NCBI GenBank assembly: GCA_046047235.1
Contig: JBJOII010000009.1
Location: forward strand, 16,309-80,308
DNA from: JBMTVN01 sp046047235
Lineage (GTDB): Bacteria > Verrucomicrobiota > Verrucomicrobiia > Limisphaerales > JAHDYP01
DNA: 64,000 nucleotides
Reading direction: 5' to 3'
Shown here: positions 1-7,784 of the stretch, one piece after another
How the letters are laid out: every line of letters starts with the position of its first letter
Numbering within the stretch: position 1 is the first letter of the stretch
Made by a program: the position numbers and the translations under genes
The notes under the pieces: generated by a model
Databases searched by the model: none
The model's input: only the letters and a program-made list of their open reading frames with translations
What the model was told of the DNA's origin: nothing

Positions 1-904
1 TGTTCGTCTTCGTGTTCCGGTGAAATGCCGTCGCCACCACCTGCTCGTCCGTCGCCCCCGGCAACATGTCCCCCGCCAGTTGCTCAATGGTAAACTCATC
101 AAACGGCTTGTTCGCGTTAAACGACCGAATCACATAATCCCGATACGCCCATATCGTCCGGTGAGGATCATCCGCATACCCCGCCGAATCCGCATACCGT
201 GCCAAATCTAACCACTGCCTCGCCCAATGCTCCCCATAAGCCTCCTTCGATAACTGACCATCCACATACCGCTCAAACGCATCCGATTGAACATCGCGTA
301 CAAACGCCTCAACCTCCTCCCGGCTCGGCGGTAAACCCGTCAAATCCAAAGCCACCCGACGCGCCAACACCTCCCTCTCCGCCTGCTCCGATGGCCTCAA
401 ACCTTCCACGCCCAACCGACGCAGCACAAAAGCGTCAATCGCATTCCTCGCACGCAAACGATCCTCACCCACATCCGGAACCTCAGGACGCAACGGAACC
501 TCATACGCCCAATGGCCCGCATAATTGCCCCCTTCCTCAACCCACTTCCGCAATACCTCCACTTCCCGCTCAGTCAAACGTCGCCCCGCCCCCGGAGGCG
601 GCATCCGGTCCTCATCCTCTCCCGAAACCACCCGATGCAATAACTCACTCTCTCCAGGATCACCAGCCACCACCGCCGCATATCCCCCATGCACCGCCGT
701 CGCACCCTCAAAAGTATCCAACCGCAATCCTTCAGCGCCGCCTCTGCCCCCCTGCCTCTTCGCCTCATCCGGCCCATGACACCGATAACAGTGCCCCGAC
801 AAAATAGGACGCACCTCGCGGTTGAAATCCACCCCCGCCTCCACCACCAAACTCCCCAAAAGCACACACCACCCCCCAAGGTGACCTAAACGAATGCTGA
901 ACAT
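1..904 (-). CDS. PSCyt1/PSCyt2 (DUF1549) c-type cytochrome protein, 3' end outside window
   Basis: The reverse strand is open from an ATG at 904 to the left edge, giving 301 codons with no stop, so the C-terminus lies outside. A short hydrophobic N-terminus (about residues 9-21) suggests export. The haem-attachment motif CYRCH is at residues 39-43 in a planctomycete cytochrome C (PSCyt1) context; an MPPP segment follows that could supply an axial Met. From about residue 145 the sequence matches PSCyt2/DUF1549: a DLTGLPPS segment, then HWARQWLDLARYADS and a Q-L-A-G-D segment near the visible end. Family members usually continue into a PSD1/DUF1553 domain, often followed by a DUF1501 gene, which would lie to the left. 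These proteins are widespread in Verrucomicrobiota and Planctomycetota, are presumed periplasmic, and have no proven substrate. A pair of upstream repeats (954-1034) is shared with the next gene. Confidence 0.9.
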   Translation of the reverse strand, partial: MFSIRLGHLGGWCVLLGSLVVEAGVDFNREVRPILSGHCYRCHGPDEAKRQGGRGGAEGLRLDTFEGATAVHGGYAAVVAGDPGESELLHRVVSGEDEDRMPPPGAGRRLTEREVEVLRKWVEEGGNYAGHWAYEVPLRPEVPDVGEDRLRARNAIDAFVLRRLGVEGLRPSEQAEREVLARRVALDLTGLPPSREEVEAFVRDVQSDAFERYVDGQLSKEAYGEHWARQWLDLARYADSAGYADDPHRTIWAYRDYVIRSFNANKPFDEFTIEQLAGDMLPGATDEQVVATAFHRNTKTN

Positions 905-953
905 GACCAAACCTTGCCCAAATCCCACCACCCCTTCAAGCCCCCCAATAGTC

Positions 954-1034
954 GCTCAGACAATCTATCCCTAACCCCCTCTCCTCCAACACTCCCCCAA
1001 AAAGCCAACTGCTGCTCAGACAATCTGTTTGTAA
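954..1034 (-). promoter_or_regulatory. Pair of about 20-bp direct repeats upstream of the PSCyt gene
   Basis: Two similar 21-bp elements begin at 954 and 1014, 60 bp apart. On the minus strand both read TTA-N4-(A/T)AGATTGTCTGAGC; the 1014 copy contains a small palindrome, CAGA-3 nt-TCTG. They lie about 50 and 110 bp upstream of the leftward start at 904. A matching pair lies upstream of the quinoprotein gene at 3246. Position and conservation suggest a shared operator or activator site, but the regulator is unknown. The remainder of 905-1077 shows no gene. Confidence 0.5.
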
Positions 1035-1077
1035 GTCATTGCACCACAACGTATCTCAGTTCCATTAAAAGAACCCT

Positions 1078-3246
1078 TTATTCCGGAAGTGCGAAGCACA
1101 CATAACCATCCCCCCGCTTCGTCCCCGGCTTGCCGCCCCCTCCCGCCGCAATCACCACATATTGCCGCCCGTGAAGCTCATACGTCGCCGGTGTCGCATA
1201 CCCCCCAGCAGGCAACTCGTGCTCCCAAAGCAACTCCCCGGTATCTTTGTCGTATGCATGAAATCGCTCGTCCATCGAAGCCCCGATAAATACCAGTCCA
1301 CCGGCCGTAACCACCGGCCCGCCAATGTTGAACGTCCCCGTCGCAGCCTCCCCCCTCGCCTCCAAAGCCGGATAAGTCCCTAGCGGCACCCGCCACCTCA
1401 CCGCCCCTTCATCCAAGCCAACCGCAACAAGCTCGCCCCATGGCCGACGATTCACGGGATATCCCTCCGCATCCCGCCAATCATGATGCCCAGTCGCCAC
1501 AAATGGAATCTCCCCCGCCCAACTCAGCGTCATCTCCTCCCTGCTCACCACCTCGGAGTGCCCCTCACCAAAAAAGAAAGCCACCAAAGCACGCCGCTCC
1601 ACCTCACTAAAGGAACCAAACGAAGGCATCTGCCCACGACCAGTCCTCATCAATTCCAGAATCTCCGCCCGCTTAAGGCGCTTCGCCACGTCCACCAAAC
1701 TCGGAGAAGCCTGCAAAACCGGCTTCTCAAACCCATGACAATACGAACACACACTCCGGTATATGTGCTGACCCAAATCGTATAACGGCATCGACTCCTC
1801 AGGTTGTGCCCTCACCATGGATATCCATTCTGCTTCATTGCTCAAGTTCACCACGACGGTCCGGGTCTCCGGATCAAACGCTGAACCTCCCCATTCACAA
1901 CCACCGTTGAACTGTGGCAAAACCGGCATCCGGCTGAATCCAGGCGGCGTGAAAATCCCGCCAACAACTATGTCCCTCAACTCGCTTAAGACCTGCTCCC
2001 TCGACACCCGGTCCAGATCGGTCACCTCTGCCTCGTTAAAGCCCTGCTGGCTTAGAATAAACTCCTCCGGCGGAAAGGGCTGCGTTGGCCACGCCAGTTC
2101 ACCCGGAATCTCGGAAGCAGGAACCGACCTTTCCTCCACTGGAAACAATGGCTCGCCAGTTTCCCGATCCAAAACAAACAGGTGACCCATTTTCGTGGGC
2201 TGCACAACCGCCTCGATCACCCCTCCTTCGCGCCTCAACGAAGCCAACACCGGGGGAGTCGGCAAGTCGTAGTCCCAAAGATCATGATGCACCGTCTGGA
2301 AATGCCACCGCAGCTCACCAGTCGATGCATCCAGCGCCAGAACACAATTCGCATAAAGGTTTTGCCCCAGCCGGTTGCCACCCCAATGGTCGTAAGCCGC
2401 CGACCCAGTTCCGCAGAACACCCACCCCCGCGCTTCGTCCAATGTGAAGCCCCCCCAAGCATTTGCCCCACCAACCGTCTTCCACGAATCCCCCGACCAC
2501 GTATCAGCCCCGACCTCACCCGGATGAGGAATGGTATGGAAGATCCAGCGGCGCTTCCCCGTTCGAACATCATAGGCCCGAATATGCCCGGGGGCCGCAG
2601 AACCGGGCCCTTCACCAACCACGGACCCCATGATCAAAAGATCCTTCCAGATGATCCCCGGTGTGTTGTTGCCAACGGAAAGAAAGAAGGTGTCCCTATC
2701 CAAACCGTCCCGCAAATTCACTCGACCTCCCGCTCCAAAAGTACGAATCAATGATCCCGACCCGGCTTCCAGCGCATACAAATAATCGCCGGCCGTATGG
2801 AAAATCCGCCGATCCCTTCCTCCATCACTCCAGTAAACCACACCTCGATTAACCCCACCTCCACGCCGCCCCTCCCAAGGATCAAACCTCCAGACCAATC
2901 GACCACTCGCCGCATCCAAAGCAGCACAACGCACCTTAGGCGTGGTAATATACAGCAACCCGTCCACCATGATCGGGTTGCACTCAATGGTATCCCCGCT
3001 CTCACCGGAACTCCACGTCCACGCCACGTTCAGGTTGCCCACGTTCGAACGATTAATCTGGTCCAGCTCTGAATAATGCGATCCTCCCGGGTCACCGTGA
3101 TAAACCCGCCAACCGCGGTAATCCGAAGAGAAACACCACACAACTATAACGACCTGCGCCAGAGGCAACCCTCGCAACCACAATCCGCGCACCAGTGAAC
3201 GCCAAGCCGACCGTCCGCCCGCCACTGTCGTCACCTCAAACCACAT
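1078..3246 (-). CDS. PQQ-dependent dehydrogenase-like quinoprotein with inserted cytochrome c domain
   Basis: This 722-residue protein is a beta-propeller quinoprotein of the membrane-bound glucose/alcohol dehydrogenase type. Evidence: an early SNVGNLNVAWTW segment (the usual first blade), repeated 'ALDAxTGELxW' blade motifs, an HHDLWDYDLPTPPVL segment matching the active-site region of PQQ glucose dehydrogenases, and a C-terminal GGPVVTAGGLVFIGA blade. A cytochrome c domain is inserted before the last blades, with CSYCH at residues 500-504 and a possible axial Met in GQMPSFG. A hydrophobic stretch near residues 28-40 looks like an export signal, so the reaction is probably periplasmic sugar or polyol oxidation passing electrons to the cytochrome domain. 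The exact start is uncertain because the first 25 residues are unusual. The nearest relative in the window is the quinoprotein half of the gene at 7778-10741. Confidence 0.88.
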   Translation of the reverse strand: MWFEVTTVAGGRSAWRSLVRGLWLRGLPLAQVVIVVWCFSSDYRGWRVYHGDPGGSHYSELDQINRSNVGNLNVAWTWSSGESGDTIECNPIMVDGLLYITTPKVRCAALDAASGRLVWRFDPWEGRRGGGVNRGVVYWSDGGRDRRIFHTAGDYLYALEAGSGSLIRTFGAGGRVNLRDGLDRDTFFLSVGNNTPGIIWKDLLIMGSVVGEGPGSAAPGHIRAYDVRTGKRRWIFHTIPHPGEVGADTWSGDSWKTVGGANAWGGFTLDEARGWVFCGTGSAAYDHWGGNRLGQNLYANCVLALDASTGELRWHFQTVHHDLWDYDLPTPPVLASLRREGGVIEAVVQPTKMGHLFVLDRETGEPLFPVEERSVPASEIPGELAWPTQPFPPEEFILSQQGFNEAEVTDLDRVSREQVLSELRDIVVGGIFTPPGFSRMPVLPQFNGGCEWGGSAFDPETRTVVVNLSNEAEWISMVRAQPEESMPLYDLGQHIYRSVCSYCHGFEKPVLQASPSLVDVAKRLKRAEILELMRTGRGQMPSFGSFSEVERRALVAFFFGEGHSEVVSREEMTLSWAGEIPFVATGHHDWRDAEGYPVNRRPWGELVAVGLDEGAVRWRVPLGTYPALEARGEAATGTFNIGGPVVTAGGLVFIGASMDERFHAYDKDTGELLWEHELPAGGYATPATYELHGRQYVVIAAGGGGKPGTKRGDGYVCFALPE

Positions 3247-3300
3247 ACGGGCCAGACGCTAGTGACCACTTCTGAACCAGTCGACCCCGAACTCAATAGC

Positions 3301-3371
3301 TGTTCAGACCTTTTATTGATAACCACCTGCGCCACAAAGCGTTGTATTTTCTCAGACCTTCTGTTCAAAAA
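3301..3371 (-). promoter_or_regulatory. Second pair of the shared upstream repeat, ahead of the quinoprotein gene
   Basis: Elements begin at 3301 and 3350, about 48 bp apart. On the minus strand they read as AAAAGGTCTGAAC and ACAGAAGGTCTGAGA cores, matching the AGATTGTCTGAGC cores at 954-1034. The copy nearer each gene is also followed on the minus strand by the same CTATTG hexamer, so similarity extends beyond the core. They lie roughly 55 and 105 bp upstream of the start at 3246, nearly the same geometry as upstream of 904. The region also lies ahead of the rightward transposase gene. Confidence 0.5.
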
Positions 3372-3411
3372 CCGTTGACCTCCAGCGCTCCGGTCCTAAT
3401 CTCCAAAGCCC

Positions 3412-4419
3412 ATGAGGAGGTTTCGCCCGAAGGTTCGCCCAGAGTCCACAGGCTGTTTCCATTGCGTCTCCAGAGTTGTCGACCGCCAGCGTATCTTCCG
3501 TGCCCGAGAAAAGGAGAAGTTCGTCGCCCTCATGCGTGAATACGAGGAGTTCTGCGAAATCAAGGTCCTAACGTTCACCATCCTCGCCAATCATTTCCAC
3601 CTTCAGCTCATGGTCCCCCCTAGACCCCAGCAGCTCCCCTCCCCGGACCAGATGCTGGCCAAACTGAGGAAACTCACCAGCTCCACCGACGTCGATGCCA
3701 TCGAACTCCAAATCCGCACTCTCGAGAAAAACAACGACCGCCGCGGCCTGGAAGCTTACATGCAGACATTCTATCGCCGCATGTGGAATCTCTCCGCCTT
3801 CATGAAACAGTTAAAACAGCGGTTTACTCAGTGGTACAACGCGCTCCACGGACGCAAGGGTACTCTCTGGGAATCACGCTTCCGCTCCTCGATCGTCGAG
3901 GGTGACGGGCCTGCCCAGCTGGCCTCCTCGGCCTACACTGACCTCAACCCCGTCCGCGCCGGAATCGTCTCCGATCCGCTCGATTACCGCTGGTGCGGAT
4001 ACGCTCAGGCGGTCGCAGGCGACCCTCGGGCTATCGAAGGTATCCGGATCATCACCGCCGCCCTCAACAACGGCATCATCCCTCCGGCAAAGGACGCTCT
4101 CAGCCAATACCGACTGCTCCTCTTTAACCGCGGCTCAGAAGATCACAACAGCAAGTGCAAAGGTAATCTCAAACGGCAGGATGTCCTTCAGGTCATCCAG
4201 AACAAGGGCCAGGTCTCCATCAGCGATATCCTCAAGTGCCGAGTGCGCCACTTCATCGATGGGGTCGCAATCGGATCCCGCGAGTTCGTAGAGGACCTCT
4301 TTCACTACAACCGCGACCTCTTCGGCCCAAATCGCAGATCAGGCGCACGCAGGCTACGAGCCATCAAGGACACCTCCCTCTTCACTCTCAGGGACCTGAA
4401 GAAAGATACCTTCGGATGA
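3412..4419 (+). CDS. REP-associated tyrosine transposase-like (Y1/HUH, IS200-like) protein
   Basis: The 335-residue product has the Y1_Tnp/RAYT signature: an HUH motif HFH at residues 61-63 inside ILANHFHLQLMV, a HGRKGTLWESRFRSS segment, and the LNPVRAGIV...YRW segment typical of RAYT proteins. These are single-strand DNA nucleases that process palindromic repeats and are often domesticated rather than mobile. The protein is longer than the usual 150-250 residues, with a C-terminal extension (about 245-335) ending in a FGPNRRSGARRL segment, common in PVC relatives as far as I recall. The ATG at 3412 is followed directly by AGG-rich codons. No terminal inverted repeats or target duplications bracket it, so it is more likely a RAYT than a complete IS. 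Confidence 0.82.
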   Translation: MRRFRPKVRPESTGCFHCVSRVVDRQRIFRAREKEKFVALMREYEEFCEIKVLTFTILANHFHLQLMVPPRPQQLPSPDQMLAKLRKLTSSTDVDAIELQIRTLEKNNDRRGLEAYMQTFYRRMWNLSAFMKQLKQRFTQWYNALHGRKGTLWESRFRSSIVEGDGPAQLASSAYTDLNPVRAGIVSDPLDYRWCGYAQAVAGDPRAIEGIRIITAALNNGIIPPAKDALSQYRLLLFNRGSEDHNSKCKGNLKRQDVLQVIQNKGQVSISDILKCRVRHFIDGVAIGSREFVEDLFHYNRDLFGPNRRSGARRLRAIKDTSLFTLRDLKKDTFG

Positions 4420-4463
4420 ACCTCCTTAACCTAGTTCATTAGCACGGAAGCCATTGTGATCGC

Positions 4464-6878
4464 TTGTCATTCAAGCGGGAGAAGCGTTGGATTGAAGTCG
4501 TGCATACCTCCTCCTTGGTGCTTGTAGGCGCAGTCTGCTGGACCTCAGCAATCCCCCACCACCTCCGCGCTGACGTAGTAGCCGATGCGCAGCCACCAAC
4601 CGCAGCGGCACTTGAAGCCCCTCCCCAAGCCAAACCGTTCAGCCTTCACAAGGTTCGCCTTTTGGAAGGCCCCTTCAAAACAGGACAAGATATTGCGGCC
4701 AGCTATCTACTCACTCTGGAGCCTGACCGATTCCTGTCGTGGTTTCGCAAGGAGGCAGGCTTGGAACCCAAAGCCCCGAACTACGGCGGATGGGAGGCCC
4801 AAGGAATCGCGGGGCATACCGGAGGCCACTACCTCAGTGCATGTGCACTGGCATGGGCCAGCACCGGTGATCCGCGCTTTCTTGATCGGGCAAACTACAT
4901 GGTCGAGGAGCTCGCGACCTGCCAAGCCGCAAACGGTGACGGCTATGTCGCAGCTATCCCGCAGGGCAAGCGCATCTACAGTGAGATCGCAGCCGGCAAC
5001 ATCCGGTCCTCCGGCTTCGATCTCAACGGAGGCTGGGTCCCCAATTACACGCTCCACAAGCTCTTCGCAGGCCTTCGTGATGCCTACCGATTGTGCGGTT
5101 CTGCAAAAGCCATGGAAGTCGGGCGAAAGCTTGCTGACTGGATGGAACGCACGCATTCACACTTATCGGAGGAGCAGATGCAGCGCATCCTAGCTTGTGA
5201 ACATGGAGGTCTCAATGAGACCTTTGCAGATCTGTACGCTGATACCGGAGATCACCGTTACCTGACATTAGCACGCCGCTTTCAGCATCACGCCATACTC
5301 GACCCGCTGGCCGACTCTCAGGACATACTGCCCGGAAAACACGCGAACACACAGATCCCGAAACTGATCGGACTGGCCACGCTTTACGAACTTACAGGTA
5401 ACCCTGCTGATCAAGCCGCAGCAGATTTCTTCTGGAAGCGTGTCGTCTACCACCACAGCTACGTAACCGGAGGTCATTGTGACCACGAGCACTTCGGCCA
5501 GCCAGACCAACTCAACGACCGCCTGACCACAGCCACCACCGAAACGTGCAATATATACAACATGCTCCGTCTCACGCGCCATGTGTTCGGCTGGAATCCA
5601 CGGGCTGAAGTCGCAGATTTCTACGAACGGGCATTGCTCAACCAGATCCGTTCAACCCAACACCCTGACGGACGCGTCATTTACAACCTCTCGCTCAAAC
5701 CGGGGCACTACAAAGAATACCAGGACCCGTACAACGCATTCACCTGCTGTGTCGGAACCGGCTTCGAAAATCACGTGCGCTATGGGGACGCCATCTACTT
5801 CCATAATGACCAAGGCCTCTGGGTGAACCTCTACATCGCCTCGGATCTGGATTGGACCGCTCGCAAAATAAAACTCCGACAGGAAACCGCGTGGCCCAAT
5901 GCAACATCGTCCCGCATCACAATCAGCAGCGGCGATGTCCCGAAACAATGGACACTTCGCCTCCGCAAACCCCACTGGGTCCAAGGCGGATTCAGCGCAA
6001 CCGTAAATGGACAACCCGCCAACGCCACGCTCACCAACGCGGGCTACCTCGAGATCCAACGCACTTGGCAAATTGGCGACTGTGTTGACGTCCAGTTCCC
6101 CATGGGCCTGCACACGGAATCCATGCCGGATAACACCAACCGCATCGCAGTCTTCTATGGACCAACGCTACTCGCCGCAGACCTCGGCCCCGTCGCGGAC
6201 CCCGCAGCAGAAGCCCCTGACTACGTCCCCGTCCTGATCACCGATGACAAACCGGTGACAAGCTGGTTGACGCCAGACTCACTTGCGCCCCCTCGGTTCG
6301 AAACCCGCAATGTCGGCCGCCCTCGCAACTTAACCCTAACCCCATTCCACTCGCTTCACGACCGGCGTTACACCGTCTATATGGACAAATTCACCAACGC
6401 CGAGTGGAACGCACGACAGCAGGAAATCCGCCTGCGTGAAGAAGCATTACGCGCCCTGGAAGCCCGCACCGTCGACATCCTCCGGGTCGGAGAGATGCAG
6501 CCCGAACGCGACCACAATCTTACCGGGGAAAACACCTCCGCCGGCGAGTTCAATGGCCGCAAATGGAGACACGCCACCGATGGCGGTTGGTTCTCCTTCA
6601 CTCTCAATGTCGACCCGGATAAGCCGAACGCACTCATCTGCACCTACTGGGGCAGCGATGGCGGAAACCGCACCTTCGACCTGATCGTCGACGGGGAGAT
6701 TCTCCGCACGCAGACCCTCGAGAGCAACGATCCTGGCCAGTTTTTCGATGTCTTCACGCCCATCCCCACCGCGCTTACGCTGGGCAAAGAAACCATCACG
6801 CTGCGTGTCCAGGCCCACCCCGATCACTGGGCGGGCGGGCTCTTTGGCTGCCGCATCATTCGCGATACAGACGACTAA
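4464..6878 (+). CDS. GH127-type beta-L-arabinofuranosidase (DUF1680), secreted
   Basis: This 804-residue protein has a basic N-terminus and a hydrophobic export segment (about 14-30), followed by an (alpha/alpha)6-barrel typical of GH127/DUF1680. The zinc/cysteine site of the family is visible: Glu360 and Cys362 in TTETCNIYNM, and Cys428-Cys429 in the TCCVGTG motif. By analogy with Bifidobacterium HypBA1, the barrel cysteine is the nucleophile and the Glu in HEHFG (342) is a candidate acid/base. A beta-sandwich follows, and the last 150 residues (from about 665) resemble the DUF6805 C-terminal domain seen on relatives. It would release L-arabinofuranose from plant or algal glycans in the periplasm. 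The start used is a TTG at 4464; no convincing ribosome-binding site is visible. It sits alone between the RAYT and a pseudouridine synthase. Confidence 0.9.
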   Translation: MSFKREKRWIEVVHTSSLVLVGAVCWTSAIPHHLRADVVADAQPPTAAALEAPPQAKPFSLHKVRLLEGPFKTGQDIAASYLLTLEPDRFLSWFRKEAGLEPKAPNYGGWEAQGIAGHTGGHYLSACALAWASTGDPRFLDRANYMVEELATCQAANGDGYVAAIPQGKRIYSEIAAGNIRSSGFDLNGGWVPNYTLHKLFAGLRDAYRLCGSAKAMEVGRKLADWMERTHSHLSEEQMQRILACEHGGLNETFADLYADTGDHRYLTLARRFQHHAILDPLADSQDILPGKHANTQIPKLIGLATLYELTGNPADQAAADFFWKRVVYHHSYVTGGHCDHEHFGQPDQLNDRLTTATTETCNIYNMLRLTRHVFGWNPRAEVADFYERALLNQIRSTQHPDGRVIYNLSLKPGHYKEYQDPYNAFTCCVGTGFENHVRYGDAIYFHNDQGLWVNLYIASDLDWTARKIKLRQETAWPNATSSRITISSGDVPKQWTLRLRKPHWVQGGFSATVNGQPANATLTNAGYLEIQRTWQIGDCVDVQFPMGLHTESMPDNTNRIAVFYGPTLLAADLGPVADPAAEAPDYVPVLITDDKPVTSWLTPDSLAPPRFETRNVGRPRNLTLTPFHSLHDRRYTVYMDKFTNAEWNARQQEIRLREEALRALEARTVDILRVGEMQPERDHNLTGENTSAGEFNGRKWRHATDGGWFSFTLNVDPDKPNALICTYWGSDGGNRTFDLIVDGEILRTQTLESNDPGQFFDVFTPIPTALTLGKETITLRVQAHPDHWAGGLFGCRIIRDTDD

Positions 6879-6936
6879 TTCGATCTGAATGACAGGTTCA
6901 GCTTGATTCCCAACCAACCAGCCCAACACTAGATGG

Positions 6937-7776
6937 GTGCCGCGACCCTCAGTCATCGAACTCGGCGAAGGCCGGGAGCTCAGCCGTATACCGATCCTCT
7001 TCGAAGATCGGTCAGTCATCGCCATCGACAAACCTGCAGGCTGGATGCTCGTCCCCTTCACTTGGCAGACCACGCGACGCAACCTCCCCGCAGCCATCAC
7101 CTCCTCCATCAAAGCGGGTGACTTCTGGGCCAAATCCCGGAACCTTAAAATGCTCAGGAACGTGCATCGTCTCGATGCCGAAACCACCGGCATCCTTCTC
7201 TGGGTCAAGAGCATCGGCGCAGTCAGACCCTTCAGCGACCTCTTCAAATCCCGCCGCATCAGGAAGACCTACCTCGCAGTGGTCGACGGCATCCCCAAAT
7301 CGAAGTCCTGGACTTGCCGCGATGCGTTGGCCCGCGACCCGGACTCCATTGGCCGCATGCAAATAGACCGCAAACAGGGTCAGGAAGCCGAAACACACTT
7401 CCGGGTCATCGAGACCATCCAGGGAAAGACCCTGATCGAAGCTCGCCCCATTACAGGTCGCACACATCAAATCCGGGTGCACCTGCTCCAGGCCAGATGC
7501 CCGATCGTCGGAGATACGCTTTACCACCCCGAGGACCTCAGCTCGCGATCCGACCAAATCTTCCCCATGGGACTACGCGCTGTGGCTCTGGAATACCCCG
7601 ACCCTTTCCAACGAAAACCAGTCCGCATCCATGCCCCGGCAGACACTTTCCTGCGTTCCTTTGGCTTTGCCCCAACCGCATGGACACATCCACGGCCTGA
7701 TCGCCCGGACAAACGCAGTGCAAAGCCCAAAGCGGAGCCTTCGAAACAGAAGGGCACAACAGCCGTAGACGAGTAG
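6937..7776 (+). CDS. RluA-family RNA pseudouridine synthase
   Basis: The 279-residue product isomerises uridine to pseudouridine in rRNA or tRNA. The RluA/RsuA-type motif NVHRLDAETTGILL is present with the catalytic Asp at residue 80, preceded by the IDKPAGW segment (about 30-36) and followed by KTYLAVVDG and the RTHQIRVHL segment. There is no N-terminal S4 domain, as in the short RluA/TruC-like members. The last 45 residues are Lys/Pro rich and probably disordered. The start is a GTG at 6937; an ATG at 6933 is in another frame. The stop codon lies inside an inverted repeat shared with the convergent gene. The target nucleotide cannot be deduced. Confidence 0.92.
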   Translation: MPRPSVIELGEGRELSRIPILFEDRSVIAIDKPAGWMLVPFTWQTTRRNLPAAITSSIKAGDFWAKSRNLKMLRNVHRLDAETTGILLWVKSIGAVRPFSDLFKSRRIRKTYLAVVDGIPKSKSWTCRDALARDPDSIGRMQIDRKQGQEAETHFRVIETIQGKTLIEARPITGRTHQIRVHLLQARCPIVGDTLYHPEDLSSRSDQIFPMGLRAVALEYPDPFQRKPVRIHAPADTFLRSFGFAPTAWTHPRPDRPDKRSAKPKAEPSKQKGTTAVDE

Positions 7777-7784
7777 CCTACGGC
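7762..7784. terminator. Inverted repeat spanning two convergent stop codons
   Basis: GCCGTAG at 7762-7768 is the exact reverse complement of CTACGGC at 7778-7784, with a 9-nt loop. The hairpin covers the stop of the pseudouridine synthase (7774-7776) and the stop of the leftward quinoprotein (7778-7780). No T-run follows on either strand, so the terminator call is tentative. Confidence 0.45.

Noticed and set aside
199..807. Open frame with a proline-rich product in the left-edge region
   Set aside because: It is antisense to the PSCyt1/2 gene, which has real motifs, and its composition is that of a shadow frame.
6880..6930. Possible CTGAA/TTCAG hairpin after the GH127 gene as terminator
   Set aside because: The stem is only 5 bp with no following T-run, too weak to call.
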